Positions 34,900 to 47,774 of a DNA stretch of 64,000 nucleotides are shown piece after piece. The stretch's first letter is position 1, and each line of letters opens with the position of its first letter. The position numbers were made by a program, and so were the translations under genes. A model generated the notes under the pieces. It was not told the origin of the DNA, did not search any database, and saw nothing but the letters and a program-made list of their open reading frames with translations. Source of the stretch: Ptiloglossa arizonensis (lineage: Eukaryota > Arthropoda > Insecta > Hymenoptera > Colletidae); contig NW_027478385.1 of NCBI RefSeq assembly GCF_051014685.1, positions 7,502,001 to 7,566,000 on the forward strand, written 5' to 3'.

Positions 34900-36125
34900 G
34901 GCGAGTTTCTACTTTCAGATGCAATAGGAATTTTTGGGTTTGTTCAATCCGTTCGCGAGATATGGGAAATTGAAACTAAGGATTGGTTGAGAAGAGAACA
35001 AATTTTTCGCACTTCTGCTGCTCCAAACGCTTAACCAGAATGGCCTAGAGAGAAAATACACGTACCGTTGTAATCGGGCGAGTTTCTACTTTCAAATGCA
35101 ATAGGAATTTTTGGGTTAGGCCAATCCGTTCGCGAGATATGGGAGTTTGAAGCTAAGAAATGGTTGAGAAGAGAACAAAATTTTCGCAATTCTGCTGCTC
35201 CAAACGCTTAACCAGAATGGCCTAGGGAAAAAAATACACATACCGTTGTTATCAGGCGAGTTTCTACTTTCAGATGCAACAGGAATTTTTGGATTAGGTC
35301 AATCCGTTCGCGAGATATGGGAGTTTGAAGCTAGGAACTGGTAGAGAAGACAACAAATTTTTCGCACTTCTGCTGCTCCAAACGCTTAACCAGAATGGCC
35401 CAGGGAAAAAATGCACATACCGTTGTAATCGGGCGAGTATCAACTTTCAGATGCAATAGGAATTTTTGGGTTAGGTCAATCCGTTCGCGAGATATGGGAC
35501 ATTGAAGCTAAGGAATGGTTGAGAAGACAACAAATTTTTCGCAATTCTGCTGCTCCAAAGACTTAACCAGAATGGCCTAGGGAAAAAATAAACGTACCGT
35601 TGTAATCGGGCGAGTTTCTACTTTCAGATGCAATAGGAATTTTTGGGTTTGTTCAATCCGTTCGCGAGATATGGGAAATTGAAACTAAGGATTGGTTGAA
35701 ATGAGAACAAATTTTTCGCACTTCTGCTGCTCCAAACGCTTAACCAGAATGGCCTAGAGAGAAAATACACGTACCGTTGTAATCGGGCGAGTTTCTACTT
35801 TCAAATGCAATAGGAATTTTTGGGTTAGGCCAATCCGTTCGCGAGATATGGGAGTTTGAAGCTAAGAAATGGTTGAGAAGAGAACAAAATTTTCGCAATT
35901 CTGCTGCTCCAAACGCTTAACCAGAATGGCCTAGGGAAAAAAATACACATACCGTTGTTATCGGGCGAGTTTCTACTTTCAGATGCAACAGGAATTTTTG
36001 GATTAGGTCAATCCGTTCGCGAGATATGGGAGTTTGAAGCTAGGAACTGGTTGAGAAGACAACAAATTTTTCGCACTTCTGCTGCTCCAAACGCTTAACC
36101 AGAATGGCCCAGGGAAAAAATGCAC
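34900..36125. repeat. Tandem duplication of a 4-monomer unit (709 bp)
   Basis: A T8-T5-T9-T1 group is repeated at offset 709 bp (four monomers including one 178-bp T9). T8 markers lie at 34,941 and 35,650, and the private ggattaggtc variant near 35,291 and 36,000. The same group with ggattaggtc occurs again near 40,773 and 43,601. Confidence 0.87.
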
Positions 36126-38441
36126 ATACGGTTGTAATCGGGCGAGTTTCTACTTTCAGATGCAATAGGAATTTTTGGGTTAGGTCAATCCGTTCGCGAC
36201 ATATGGGAGTTTGAAGCTAAGAAATGGTTGAGAAGAGAACAAATTATTCGCATTTCTGCTGCTCCAAACGCTTAACCAGAGTTGCCTAGGGAAAAAATAC
36301 ACACACCGTTGTAATCGGGCGAGTTTCTACTTTCAAATGCAATAGGAATTTTTGGGTTAGGTCAATCCGTTGCGTGATATGGGAGTTTGAAGACAAGAAA
36401 TGGTTGAGAAGGCAAAAAATTTTCGCAATTCTGCTGCCCCAAACGCTTAACCAGAATGGCCTAGGGAAAAAATACACATACCGTTGTAATCGGGCGAGTT
36501 TCTACTTTCAGATGCAACAGGAATTTTTGGGTTAGGTCAATCCGTTCGCGAGATATGGGAGTTTGAAGCTAAGAAATGGTTGAGAAGACAACAAATTTTT
36601 CGCACTTCTGCTGCTCCAGACGCTTAACCAGAATGGCCCAGGGAAAAAATACACATACGGTTGTAATCGGGCGAGTATCAACTTTCAGATGCAATAGGAA
36701 TTTTTGGGTTAGTTCAATCCGTTCGCGAGATATGGGACATTGAAGCTAAGAAATGGTTGAGAAGACAACAAATTTTTCGCACTTCTGCTGCTCCAAACGC
36801 TTAACCAGAATGGCCTAGGGAAAAAATACCCATACCGTTGTAATCGGGCGAGTTTCTACTTTCCGATGCAACAGGAATTTTTGAGTTAGGTCAATCCGTT
36901 CGCGAGATATGGGAGTTTGAAGCTAAGAACTGGTTGAGAAGACCACAAATTTTTCGCACTTCTGCTGCTCCAAACGCTTAACCAGAATGGCCCAGGGAAA
37001 AAATACACATACGGTTGTAATCGGGCGAGTATCAACATTCAGATGCAATAGGAATTTTTGGGTTAGTTCAATGCGTTCGCGAGATATGGGACATTGAAGC
37101 TAAGAAATGGTTGAGAAGACAACAAATTATTCGCACTTCTGCTGCTCCAAACGCTTAACCAGAATGGCCTAGGGAAAAAATACCCATACCGTTGTAATCG
37201 GACGAGTTTCTACTTTCAGTTACAATAGGAATTTTTGGGTTAGGTCAATCCGTTCGCGACATATGGGAGTTTGAAGCTAAGAAATGGTTGAGAAGAGAAC
37301 AAATTATTCGCAATTCTGCTGCTCCAAACGCTTAACCAGAGTGGCCTAGGGAAAAAATACACACACCGTTGTAATCGGGCGAGTTTCTACTTTCAATTGC
37401 AATAGGAATTTTTGGGTTAGGTCATCCGTTGCGAGATATGGGAGTTTGAAGACAAGAAATGGTTGAGAAGGCAAAAAATTTTCGCAATTCTGCTGCTCCA
37501 AACGCTTAACCAGAATGGCCTAGGGAAAAAATACACATACCGTTGTAATCGGGCGAGTTTCTACTTTCAGATGCAATAGGAATTTTTGGGTTAGGTCAAT
37601 CCGTTCGCGAGATATGGGAGTTTGAAGCTAAGAACTGGTTGAGAAGACAACAAATTTTTCGCACTTCTGCTGCTCCAAACGCTTAACCAGAATGGCCCAG
37701 GGGAAAAATACACATACCGTTGTAATCGGGCGAGTTTCTACTTTCAGATGCAATAGGAATTTTTGGGTTAGTTCAATCCGTTCGCGAGATATGTGAGTTT
37801 GAAGCTAAGAACTGGTTGAGAAGACCACAAATTTTTCGCACTTCTGCTGCTCCAAACGCTTAACCAGAATGGCCCAGGGAAAAAATACACATACGGTTGT
37901 AATCGGGCGAGTATCAACTTTCAGATGCAATAGGAATTTTTGGGTTAGTTCAATCCGTTCGCGAGATATGGGACATTGAAGCTAAGAAATGGTTGAGAAG
38001 ACAACAAATTTTTCGCACTTCTGCTGCTCCAAACGCTTAACCAGAATGGCCTAGGGAAAAAATACCCATACCGTTGTAATCGGTCGAGCTTCTACTTTCA
38101 GTTACAATAGGAATTTTTGGGTTAGGTCAATCCGTTCGTGAGATAAGGGACTTTGAAGCTAAGAAATGGTTGACAAGGCAACAAATTTTTCGCACTTTTG
38201 CTGCTCCAATCGCTTAACCAGAATGGCCTAGGGGAAAAATACACGTACCGTTGTAATCGGGCGAGTTTCTACTTTCAGATGCAATAGGAATTTTTGGGTT
38301 TGTTCAATCCGTTCGCGAGATATGGGAAATTGAAGCTAAGGATTGGTTGAGAAGACAACAAATTTTTCGCACTTCTGCTGCTCCAAACGCTTAACCAGAA
38401 TGGCCTAGAGAGAAAATACACGTACCGTTGTAATCGGGCGA

Positions 38442-39066
38442 GTTTCTACTTTCAAATGCAATAGGAATTTTTGGGTTAGGTCAATCCGTTGCGAGATATG
38501 GGAGTTTGAAGAAAAGAAATGGTTGAGAAGGCAAATAATTTTCGCAATTCTGCTGCTCCAAACGCTTAACCAGAATGGCCTAGGTAAAAAATACACATAC
38601 CGTTGTAATCGGGCGAGTTTCTACTTTCAGATGCAACAGGAATTTTTGGGTTAGGTCAATCCGTTCGCGAGATATGGGAGTTTGAATCTAAGAACTGGTT
38701 GAGAAGACAACAAATTTTTCGCACTTCTGCTGCTCCAAACGCTTAACCAGAATGGCCCAGGGAAAAAATACACATACCGTTGTAATCGGGCGAGTATCAA
38801 CTTTCAGATGCAATAGGAATTTTTGGGTTAAGTCAATCCGTTCGCGAGATATGGGACATTGAAGCTAAGAAATGGTTAACAAGACAACAAATTTTTCGCA
38901 CTCCTGCTGCTCCAATCGCTTAACAAGAATGGCCTAGGGGAAGAATACCCGTACCGTTGTAATTGGGCGAGTTTCTACTTTCAGATGCAATAGGAATTTT
39001 TGGGTTAGGTCAATCCGTTCGCGAGATATGAGAGTATGAAGCTAAGAAATGGTTGAGAAGAGAACA
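38442..39066. repeat. Block A-type segment inside block B (matches about 9,982-10,606)
   Basis: Alignment at offset 28,460 bp holds for about 625 bp with shared private variants: gaagaaaagaaatgg (10,049 and 38,509), gggttaagtc, aatggttaac (10,411 and 38,871) and gtaattgggcgag (about 10,499 and 38,959). One difference is a cagttg/ccgttg change at 10,141 against 38,601. Flanking monomers on both sides differ between the two places. Confidence 0.88.
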
Positions 39067-39964
39067 AAATTTTCGCAATTCTGCTGCTCCAAACGCTTAA
39101 CCAGAATGGCCTAGGGAAAAAAATACACATACCGTTGTTATCGGGCGAGTTTCTACTTTCAGATGCAATAGAAATTTTTGGGTTAGTTCAATCCGTTCGC
39201 GAGATATGGGACATTGAAGCTAAGAAATGGTTGAGAAGACAACAAATTTTTCGCACTTCTGCTGCTCCAAACGCTTAACCAGAATGGCCCAGGGAAAAAA
39301 TACACATACGGTTGTAATCGGGCGAGTATCAACTTTCAGATGCAATAGGAATTTTTGGGTTAGTTCAATCCGTTCGCGAGATATGGGACATTGAAGCTAA
39401 GAAATGGTTGAGAAGACAACAAATTTTTCGCACTTCTGCTGCTCCAAACGCTTAACCAGAATGGCCTAGAGAGAAAATACACGTACCGTTGTAATCGGGC
39501 GAGTTTCTACTTTCAGATGCAATAGGAATTTTTGGGTTTGTTCAATCCGTTCGCGAGATATGGGAAATTGAAACTAAGGATTGGTTGAGAAGAGAACAAA
39601 TTTTTCGCAATTCTGCTGCTCCAAACGCTTAACCAGAATGGCCTAGAGAGAAAATACACGTACCGTTGTAATCGGGCGAGTTTCTACTTTCAAATGCAAT
39701 AGAAATTTTTGGGTTAGGCCAATCCGTTCGCGAGATATGGGAGTTTGAAGCTAAGAAATGGTTGAGAAGAGAACAAAATTTTCGCACTTCTGCTGCTCCA
39801 AACGCTTAACCAGAATGGCCTAGGGAAAAAATACACATACCGTTGTAATCGGGCGAGTTTCTACTTTCAGATGCAACAGGAATTTTTGGGTTAGGTCAAT
39901 CCGTTCGCGACATATGGGAGTTTGAAGCTAAGAAATGGTTGAGAAGAGAACAAATTATTCGCAA
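39067..39964. repeat. Block B monomers before the 2,828-bp repeat
   Basis: T9, T1, T1, T8 and T5 monomers occur here in order. The stretch from about 39,240 to 39,780 is closely matched near 45,600-46,145 at offset about 6,364 (36 monomers). Only satellite sequence is present. Confidence 0.82.
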
Positions 39965-42792
39965 TTCTGCTGCTCCAAACGCTTAACCAGAATGGCCCAG
40001 GGAAAAAATACACACACCGTTGTAATCGGGCGAGTTTCTACTTTCAAATGCAATAGGAATTTTTGGGTTAGGTCAATCCGTTGCGAGATATGGGAGTTTG
40101 AAGACAAGAAATGGTTGAGAAGGCAAAAAATTTTCGCAATTCTGCTGCTCCAAACGCTTAACCAGAATGGCCTAGGGAAAAAATACACATACCGTTGTAA
40201 TCGGGCGAGTTTCTACTTTCAGATGCAACAGGAATTTTTGGGTTAGGTAAATCCGTTCGCGAGATATGGGACATTGAAGCTAAGAAATGGTTCAGAAGAC
40301 AACAAATTTTTCGCACTTCTGCTGCTCCAAACGCTTAACCAGAATGGCCTAGAGAGAAAATACACGTACCGTTGTAATCGGGCGAGTTTCTACTTTCAGA
40401 TGCAATAGGAATTTTTGGGTTTGTTCAATCCGTTCGCGAGATATGGGAAATTGAAACTAAGGATTGGTTGAGAAGAGAACAAATTTTTCGCACTTCTGCT
40501 GCTCCAAACGCTTAACCAGAATGGCCTAGAGAGAAAATACACGTACCGTTGTAATCGGGCGAGTTTCTACTTTCAAATGCAATAGGAATTTTTGGGTTAG
40601 GCCAATCCGTTCGCGAGATATGGGAGTTTGAAGCTAAGAAATGGTTGAGAAGAGAACAAAATTTTCGCAATTCTGCTGCTCCAAACGCTTAACCAGAATG
40701 GCCTAGGGAAAAAAATACACATACCGTTGTTATCGGGCGAGTTTCTACTTTCAGATGCAACAGGAATTTTTGGATTAGGTCAATCCGTTCGCGAGATATG
40801 GGAGTTTGAAGCTAGGAACTGGTTGAGAAGACAACAAATTTTTCGCACTTCTGCTGCTCCAAACGCTTAACCAGAATGGCCCAGGGAAAAAATGCACATA
40901 CCGTTGTAATCGGGCGAGTATCAACTTTCAGATGCAATAGGAATTTTTGGGTTAGGTCAATCCGTTCGCGAGATATGGGACATTGAAGCTAAGGAATGGT
41001 TGAGAAGACAACAAATTTTTCGCAATTCTGCTGCTCCAAACACTTAACCAGAATGGCCTAGGGAAAAAATAAACGTACCGTTGTAATCGGGCGAGTTTCT
41101 ACTTTCAGATGCAATAGGAATTTTTGGGTTAGGTCAATCCGTTCGCGACATATGGGAGTTTGAAGCTAAGAAATGGTTGAGAAGAGAACAAATTATTCGC
41201 AATTCTGCTGCTCCAAACGCTTAACCAGAGTGGCCTAGGGAAAAAATACACACACCGTTGTAATCGGGCGAGATTCTACTTTCAAATGCAATAGGAATTT
41301 TTGGGTTAGGTCAATCCGTTGCGAGATATGGGAGTTTGAAGACAAGAAATGGTTGAGAAGGCAAAAAATTTTCGCAATTCTGCTGCTCCAAACGCTTAAC
41401 CAGAATGGCCTAGGGAAAAAATACACATACCGTTGTAATCGGGCGAGTTTCTACTTTCAGATGCAACAGGAATTTTCGGGTTAGGTCAATCCGTTCGCGA
41501 CATATGGGAGTTTGAAGCTAAGAAATGGTTGAGAAGAGAACAAATTATTCGCAATTCTGCTGCTCCAAACGCTTAACCAGAATGGCCCAGGGAAAAAATA
41601 CACACACCGTTGTAATCGGGCGAGTTTCTACTTTCAAATGCAATAGGAATTTTTGGGTTAGGTCAATCCGTTGCGAGATATGGGAGTTTGAAGACAAGAA
41701 ATGGTTGAGAAGGCAAAAAATTTTCGCAATTCTGCTGCTCCAAACGCTTAACCAGAATGGCCTAGGGAAAAAATACACATACCGTTGTAATCGGGCGAGT
41801 TTCTACTTTCAGATGCAACAGGAATTTTTGGGTTAGGTAAATCCGTTCGCGAGATATGGGAGTTTGAAGCTAAGAACTGGTTGAGAAGACCACAAATTTT
41901 TCGCACTTCTGCTGCTCCAAACGCTTAACCAGAATGGCCCAGGGAAAAAATACACATACGGTTGTAATCGGGCGAGTATCAACTTTCAGATGCAATAGAA
42001 ATTTTTGGGTTAGTTCAATCCGTTCGCGAGATATGGGACATTGAAGCTAAGAAATGGTTGAGAAGACAACAAATTTTTCGCACTTCTGCTGCTCCAAACG
42101 CTTAACCAGAATGGCCTAGGGAAAAAATACCCATACCGTTGTAATCGGGCGAGTTTCTACTTTCCGATGCAACAGGAATTTTTGAGTTATGTCAATCCGT
42201 TCGCGAGATATGGGAGTTTGAAGCTAAGAACTGGTTGAGAAGACCACAAATTTTTCGCACTTCTGCTGCTCCAAACGCTTAACCAGAATGGCCCAGGGAA
42301 AAAATACACATACGGTTGTAATCGGGCGAGTATCAACATTCAGATGCAATAGGAATTTTTGGGTTAGTTCAATCCGTTCGCGAGATATGGGACATTGAAG
42401 CTAAGAAATGGTTGAGAAGACAACAAATTTTTCGCACTTCTGCTGCTCCAAACGCTTAACCAGAATGGCCTAGGGAAAAAATACCCATACCGTTGTAATC
42501 GGACGAGTTACTACTTTCAGTTACAATAGGAATTTTTGGGTTAGGTCAATCCGTTCGCGACATATGGGAGTTTGAAGCTAAGAAATGGTTGAGAAGAGAA
42601 CAAATTATTCGCAATTCTGCTGCTCCAAACGCTTAACCAGAATGGCCTAGGGAAAAAAATACACATACCGTTGTTATCGGGCGAGTTTCTACTTTCAGAT
42701 GCAATAGAAATTTTTGGGTTAGTTCAATCCGTTCGCGAGATATGGGACATTGAAGCTAAGAAATGGTTGAGAAGACAACAAATTTTTCGCAC
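39965..42792. repeat. 16-monomer higher-order repeat, copy 1 (2,828 bp)
   Basis: This is the first of two adjacent copies. It starts right after the base (a at 39,964, c at 42,792) that separates their flanks. Order: T6 with gcccaggg, a ttcagaag monomer, T8, T5, T9 with ggattagg, T1, a cacttaacc/aaacgtacc monomer, T6, T6 with gcccaggg, then T1, ccgatgc, T1, ttactac and T9 monomers. Private markers pair at 2,828 bp: ttcagaag (40,291 and 43,119), aaacgtacc (41,071 and 43,899), ggaattttcggg (about 41,470 and 44,298). Confidence 0.93.
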
Positions 42793-45620
42793 TTCTGCTG
42801 CTCCAAACGCTTAACCAGAATGGCCCAGGGAAAAAATACACACACCGTTGTAATCGGGCGAGTTTCTACTTTCAAATGCAATAGGAATTTTTGGGTTAGG
42901 TCAATCCGTTGCGAGATATGGGAGTTTGAAGACAAGAAATGGTTGAGAAGGCAAAAAATTTTCGCAATTCTGCTGCTCCAAACGCTTAACCAGAATGGCC
43001 TAGGGAAAAAATACACATACCGTTGTAATCGGGCGAGTTTCTACTTTCAGATGCAACAGGAATTTTTGGGTTAGGTAAATCCGTTCGCGAGATATGGGAC
43101 ATTGAAGCTAAGAAATGGTTCAGAAGACAACAAATTTTTCGCACTTCTGCTGCTCCAAACGCTTAACCAGAATGGCCTAGAGAGAAAATACACGTACCGT
43201 TGTAATCGGGCGAGTTTCTACTTTCAGATGCAATAGGAATTTTTGGGTTTGTTCAATCCGTTCGCGAGATATGGGAAATTGAAACTAAGGATTGGTTGAG
43301 AAGAGAACAAATTTTTCGCACTTCTGCTGCTCCAAACGCTTAACCAGAATGGCCTAGAGAGAAAATACACGTACCGTTGTAATCGGGCGAGTTTCTACTT
43401 TCAAATGCAATAGGAATTTTTGGGTTAGGCCAATCCGTTCGCGAGATATGGGAGTTTGAAGCTAAGAAATGGTTGAGAAGAGAACAAAATTTTCGCAATT
43501 CTGCTGCTCCAAACGCTTAACCAGAATGGCCTAGGGAAAAAAATACACATACCGTTGTTATCGGGCGAGTTTCTACTTTCAGATGCAACAGGAATTTTTG
43601 GATTAGGTCAATCCGTTCGCGAGATATGGGAGTTTGAAGCTAGGAACTGGTTGAGAAGACAACAAATTTTTCGCACTTCTGCTGCTCCAAACGCTTAACC
43701 AGAATGGCCCAGGGAAAAAATGCACATACCGTTGTAATCGGGCGAGTATCAACTTTCAGATGCAATAGGAATTTTTGGGTTAGGTCAATCCGTTCGCGAG
43801 ATATGGGACATTGAAGCTAAGGAATGGTTGAGAAGACAACAAATTTTTCGCAATTCTGCTGCTCCAAACACTTAACCAGAATGGCCTAGGGAAAAAATAA
43901 ACGTACCGTTGTAATCGGGCGAGTTTCTACTTTCAGATGCAATAGGAATTTTTGGGTTAGGTCAATCCGTTCGCGACATATGGGAGTTTGAAGCTAAGAA
44001 ATGGTTGAGAAGAGAACAAATTATTCGCAATTCTGCTGCTCCAAACGCTTAACCAGAGTGGCCTAGGGAAAAAATACACACACCGTTGTAATCGGGCGAG
44101 ATTCTACTTTCAAATGCAATAGGAATTTTTGGGTTAGGTCAATCCGTTGCGAGATATGGGAGTTTGAAGACAAGAAATGGTTGAGAAGGCAAAAAATTTT
44201 CGCAATTCTGCTGCTCCAAACGCTTAACCAGAATGGCCTAGGGAAAAAATACACATACCGTTGTAATCGGGCGAGTTTCTACTTTCAGATGCAACAGGAA
44301 TTTTCGGGTTAGGTCAATCCGTTCGCGACATATGGGAGTTTGAAGCTAAGAAATGGTTGAGAAGAGAACAAATTATTCGCAATTCTGCTGCTCCAAACGC
44401 TTAACCAGAATGGCCCAGGGAAAAAATACACACACCGTTGTAATCGGGCGAGTTTCTACTTTCAAATGCAATAGGAATTTTTGGGTTAGGTCAATCCGTT
44501 GCGAGATATGGGAGTTTGAAGACAAGAAATGGTTGAGAAGGCAAAAAATTTTCGCAATTCTGCTGCTCCAAACGCTTAACCAGAATGGCCTAGGGAAAAA
44601 ATACACATACCGTTGTAATCGGGCGAGTTTCTACTTTCAGATGCAACAGGAATTTTTGGGTTAGGTAAATCCGTTCGCGAGATATGGGAGTTTGAATCTA
44701 AGAACTGGTTGAGAAGACCACAAATTTTTCGCACTTCTGCTGCTCCAAACGCTTAACCAGAATGGCCCAGGGAAAAAATACACATACGGTTGTAATCGGG
44801 CGAGTATCAACTTTCAGATGCAATAGAAATTTTTGGGTTAGTTCAATCCGTTCGCGAGATATGGGACATTGAAGCTAAGAAATGGTTGAGAAGACAACAA
44901 ATTTTTCGCACTTCTGCTGCTCCAAACGCTTAACCAGAATGGCCTAGGGAAAAAATACCCATACCGTTGTAATCGGGCGAGTTTCTACTTTCCGATGCAA
45001 CAGGAATTTTTGAGTTATGTCAATCCGTTCGCGAGATATGGGAGTTTGAAGCTAAGAACTGGTTGAGAAGACCACAAATTTTTCGCACTTCTGCTGCTCC
45101 AAACGCTTAACCAGAATGGCCCAGGGAAAAAATACACATACGGTTGTAATCGGGCGAGTATCAACATTCAGATGCAATAGGAATTTTTGGGTTAGTTCAA
45201 TCCGTTCGCGAGATATGGGACATTGAAGCTAAGAAATGGTTGAGAAGACAACAAATTTTTCGCACTTCTGCTGCTCCAAACGCTTAACCAGAATGGCCTA
45301 GGGAAAAAATACCCATACCGTTGTAATCGGACGAGTTACTACTTTCAGTTACAATAGGAATTTTTGGGTTAGGTCAATCCGTTCGCGACATATGGGAGTT
45401 TGAAGCTAAGAAATGGTTGAGAAGAGAACAAATTATTCGCAATTCTGCTGCTCCAAACGCTTAACCAGAATGGCCTAGGGAAAAAAATACACATACCGTT
45501 GTTATCGGGCGAGTTTCTACTTTCAGATGCAATAGAAATTTTTGGGTTAGTTCAATCCGTTCGCGAGATATGGGACATTGAAGCTAAGAAATGGTTGAGA
45601 AGACAACAAATTTTTCGCAC
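42793..45620. repeat. 16-monomer higher-order repeat, copy 2 (2,828 bp)
   Basis: This is near-identical to the copy at 39,965-42,792, and homology continues to about 45,670. One difference noticed is gaatcta near 44,696 against gaagcta near 41,868. High similarity between adjacent 2.8-kb units means a recent unequal crossover. Confidence 0.93.
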
Positions 45621-46149
45621 TTCTGCTGCTCCAAACGCTTAACCAGAATGGCCCAGGGAAAAAATACACATACGGTTGTAATCGGGCGAGTATCAACTTT
45701 CAGATGCAATAGGAATTTTTGGGTTAGTTCAATCCGTTCGCGAGATATGGGACATTGAAGCTAAGAAATGGTTGAGAAGACAACAAATTTTTCGCACTTC
45801 TGCTGCTCCAAACGCTTAACCAGAATGGCCTAGAGAGAAAATACACGTACCGTTGTAATCGGGCGAGTTTCTACTTTCAGATGCAATAGGAATTTTTGGG
45901 TTTGTTCAATCCGTTCGCGAGATATGGGAAATTGAAACTAAGGATTGGTTGAGAAGAGAACAAATTTTTCGCACTTCTGCTGCTCCAAACGCTTAACCAG
46001 AATGGCCTAGAGAGAAAATACACGTACCGTTGTAATCGGGCGAGTTTCTACTTTCAAATGCAATAGGAATTTTTGGGTTAGGCCAATCCGTTCGCGAGAT
46101 ATGGGAGTTTGAAGCTAAGAAATGGTTGAGAAGAGAACAAAATTTTCGC

Positions 46150-47774
46150 ACTTCTGCTGCTCCAAACGCTTAACCAGAATGGCCCAGGGAAAAAATGCAC
46201 ATACCGTTGTAATCGGGCGAGTATCAACTTTCAGATGCAATAGGAATTTTTGGGTTAGGTCAATCCGTTCGCGAGATATGGGACATTGAAGCTAAGGAAT
46301 GGTTGAGAAGACAACAAATTTTTCGCAATTCTGCTGCTCCAAACACTTAACCAGAATGGCCTAGGGAAAAAATAAACGTACCGTTGTAATCGGGCGAGTT
46401 TCTACTTTCAGATGCAATAGGAATTTTTGGGTTAGGTCAATCCGTTCGCGACATATGGGAGTTTGAAGCTAAGAAATGGTTGAGAAGAGAACAAATTATT
46501 CGCAATTCTGCTGCTCCAAACGCTTAACCAGAGTGGCCTAGGGAAAAAATACACACACCGTTGTAATCGGGCGAGATTCTACTTTCAAATGCAATAGGAA
46601 TTTTTGGGTTAGGTCAATCCGTTGCGAGATATGGGAGTTTGAAGACAAGAAATGGTTGAGAAGGCAAAAAATTTTCGCAATTCTGCTGCTCCAAACGCTT
46701 AACCAGAATGGCCTAGGGAAAAAATACACATACCGTTGTAATCGGGCGAGTTTCTACTTTCAGATGCAACAGGAATTTTTGGGTTAGGTCAGTCCGTTCG
46801 CGACATATGGGAGTTTGAAGCTAAGAAATGGTTGAGAAGAGAACAAATTATTCGCAATTCTGCTGCTCCAAACGCTTAACCAGAATGGCCCAGGGAAAAA
46901 ATACACACACCGTTGTAATCGGGCGAGTTTCTACTTTCAAATGCAATAGGAATTTTTGGGTTAGGTCAATCCGTTGCGAGATATGGGAGTTTGAAGACAA
47001 GAAATGGTTGAGAAGGCAAAAAATTTTCGCAATTCTGCTGCTCCAAACGCTTAACCAGAATGGCCTAGGGAAAAAATACACATACCGTTGTAATCGGGCG
47101 AGTTTCTACTTTCAGATGCAACAGGAATTTTTGGGTTAGGTAAATCCGTTCGCGAGATATGGGAGTTTGAAGCTAAGAACTGGTTGAGAAGACCACAAAT
47201 TTTTCGCACTTCTGCTGCTCCAAACGCTTAACCAGAATGTCCCAGGGAAAAAATACACATACGGTTGTAATCGGGCGAGTATCAACTTTCAGATGCAATA
47301 GAAATTTTTGGGTTAGTTCAATCCGTTCGCGAGATATGGGACATTGAAGCTAAGAAATGGTTGAGAAGACAACAAATTTTTCGCACTTCTGCTGCTCCAA
47401 ACGCTTAACCAGAATGGCCTAGGGAAAAAATACCCATACCGTTGTAATCGGGCGAGTTTCTACTTTCCGATGCAACAGGAATTTTTGAGTTATGTCAATC
47501 CGTTCGCGAGATATGGGAGTTTGAAGCTAAGAACTGGTTGAGAAGACCCCAAATTTTTCGCACTTCTGCTGCTCCAAACGCTTAACCAGAATGGCCCAGG
47601 GAAAAAATACACATACGGTTGTAATCGGGCGAGTATCAACATTCAGATGCAATAGGAATTTTTGGGTTAGTTCAATCCGTTCGCGAGATATGGGACATTG
47701 AAGCTAAGAAATGGTTTAGAAGACAACAAATTTTTCGCACTTCTGCTGCTCCAAACGCTTAACCAGAATGGCCC
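46150..47774. repeat. Partial third copy of the 16-monomer repeat
   Basis: This matches 43,675-45,299 at offset 2,475 bp, two monomers less than 2,828. It contains the paired T6 monomers (about 46,625 and 46,978), the ccgatgc monomer and T1 (tatcaacattc). It differs from the other copies at gtcagtccg near 46,790, agaccccaaa near 47,545 and atggtttag near 47,711. The intervening 45,671-46,149 is a T1-T8-T5 stretch like 39,305-39,785. Confidence 0.9.

Larger units (their letters stand above)
20653..38441. repeat. Block B: mosaic of T1, T5, T6, T7, T8 and T9 monomers
   Basis: From 20,653 the T3/T4 types disappear and T7, T8, T9 and the 174-bp T6 variant appear. Modules recur at irregular multiples of the monomer, for example 444 bp at offset 7,243, about 3 kb at offset about 6,005, and 1.2 kb at offset 2,652, often with one monomer gained or lost between copies. 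There is no single regular higher-order period. No sequence other than the satellite is seen. Confidence 0.87.

Noticed and set aside
39935..40246. Repeated 103-codon plus-strand open frames (also at 41,525, 42,763, 44,353 and 46,828)
   Set aside because: They lie wholly inside satellite monomers and encode the same monomer translated twice. They exist only where paired length variants keep the frame open. There is no start context, domain or codon bias, and identity follows from DNA duplication.
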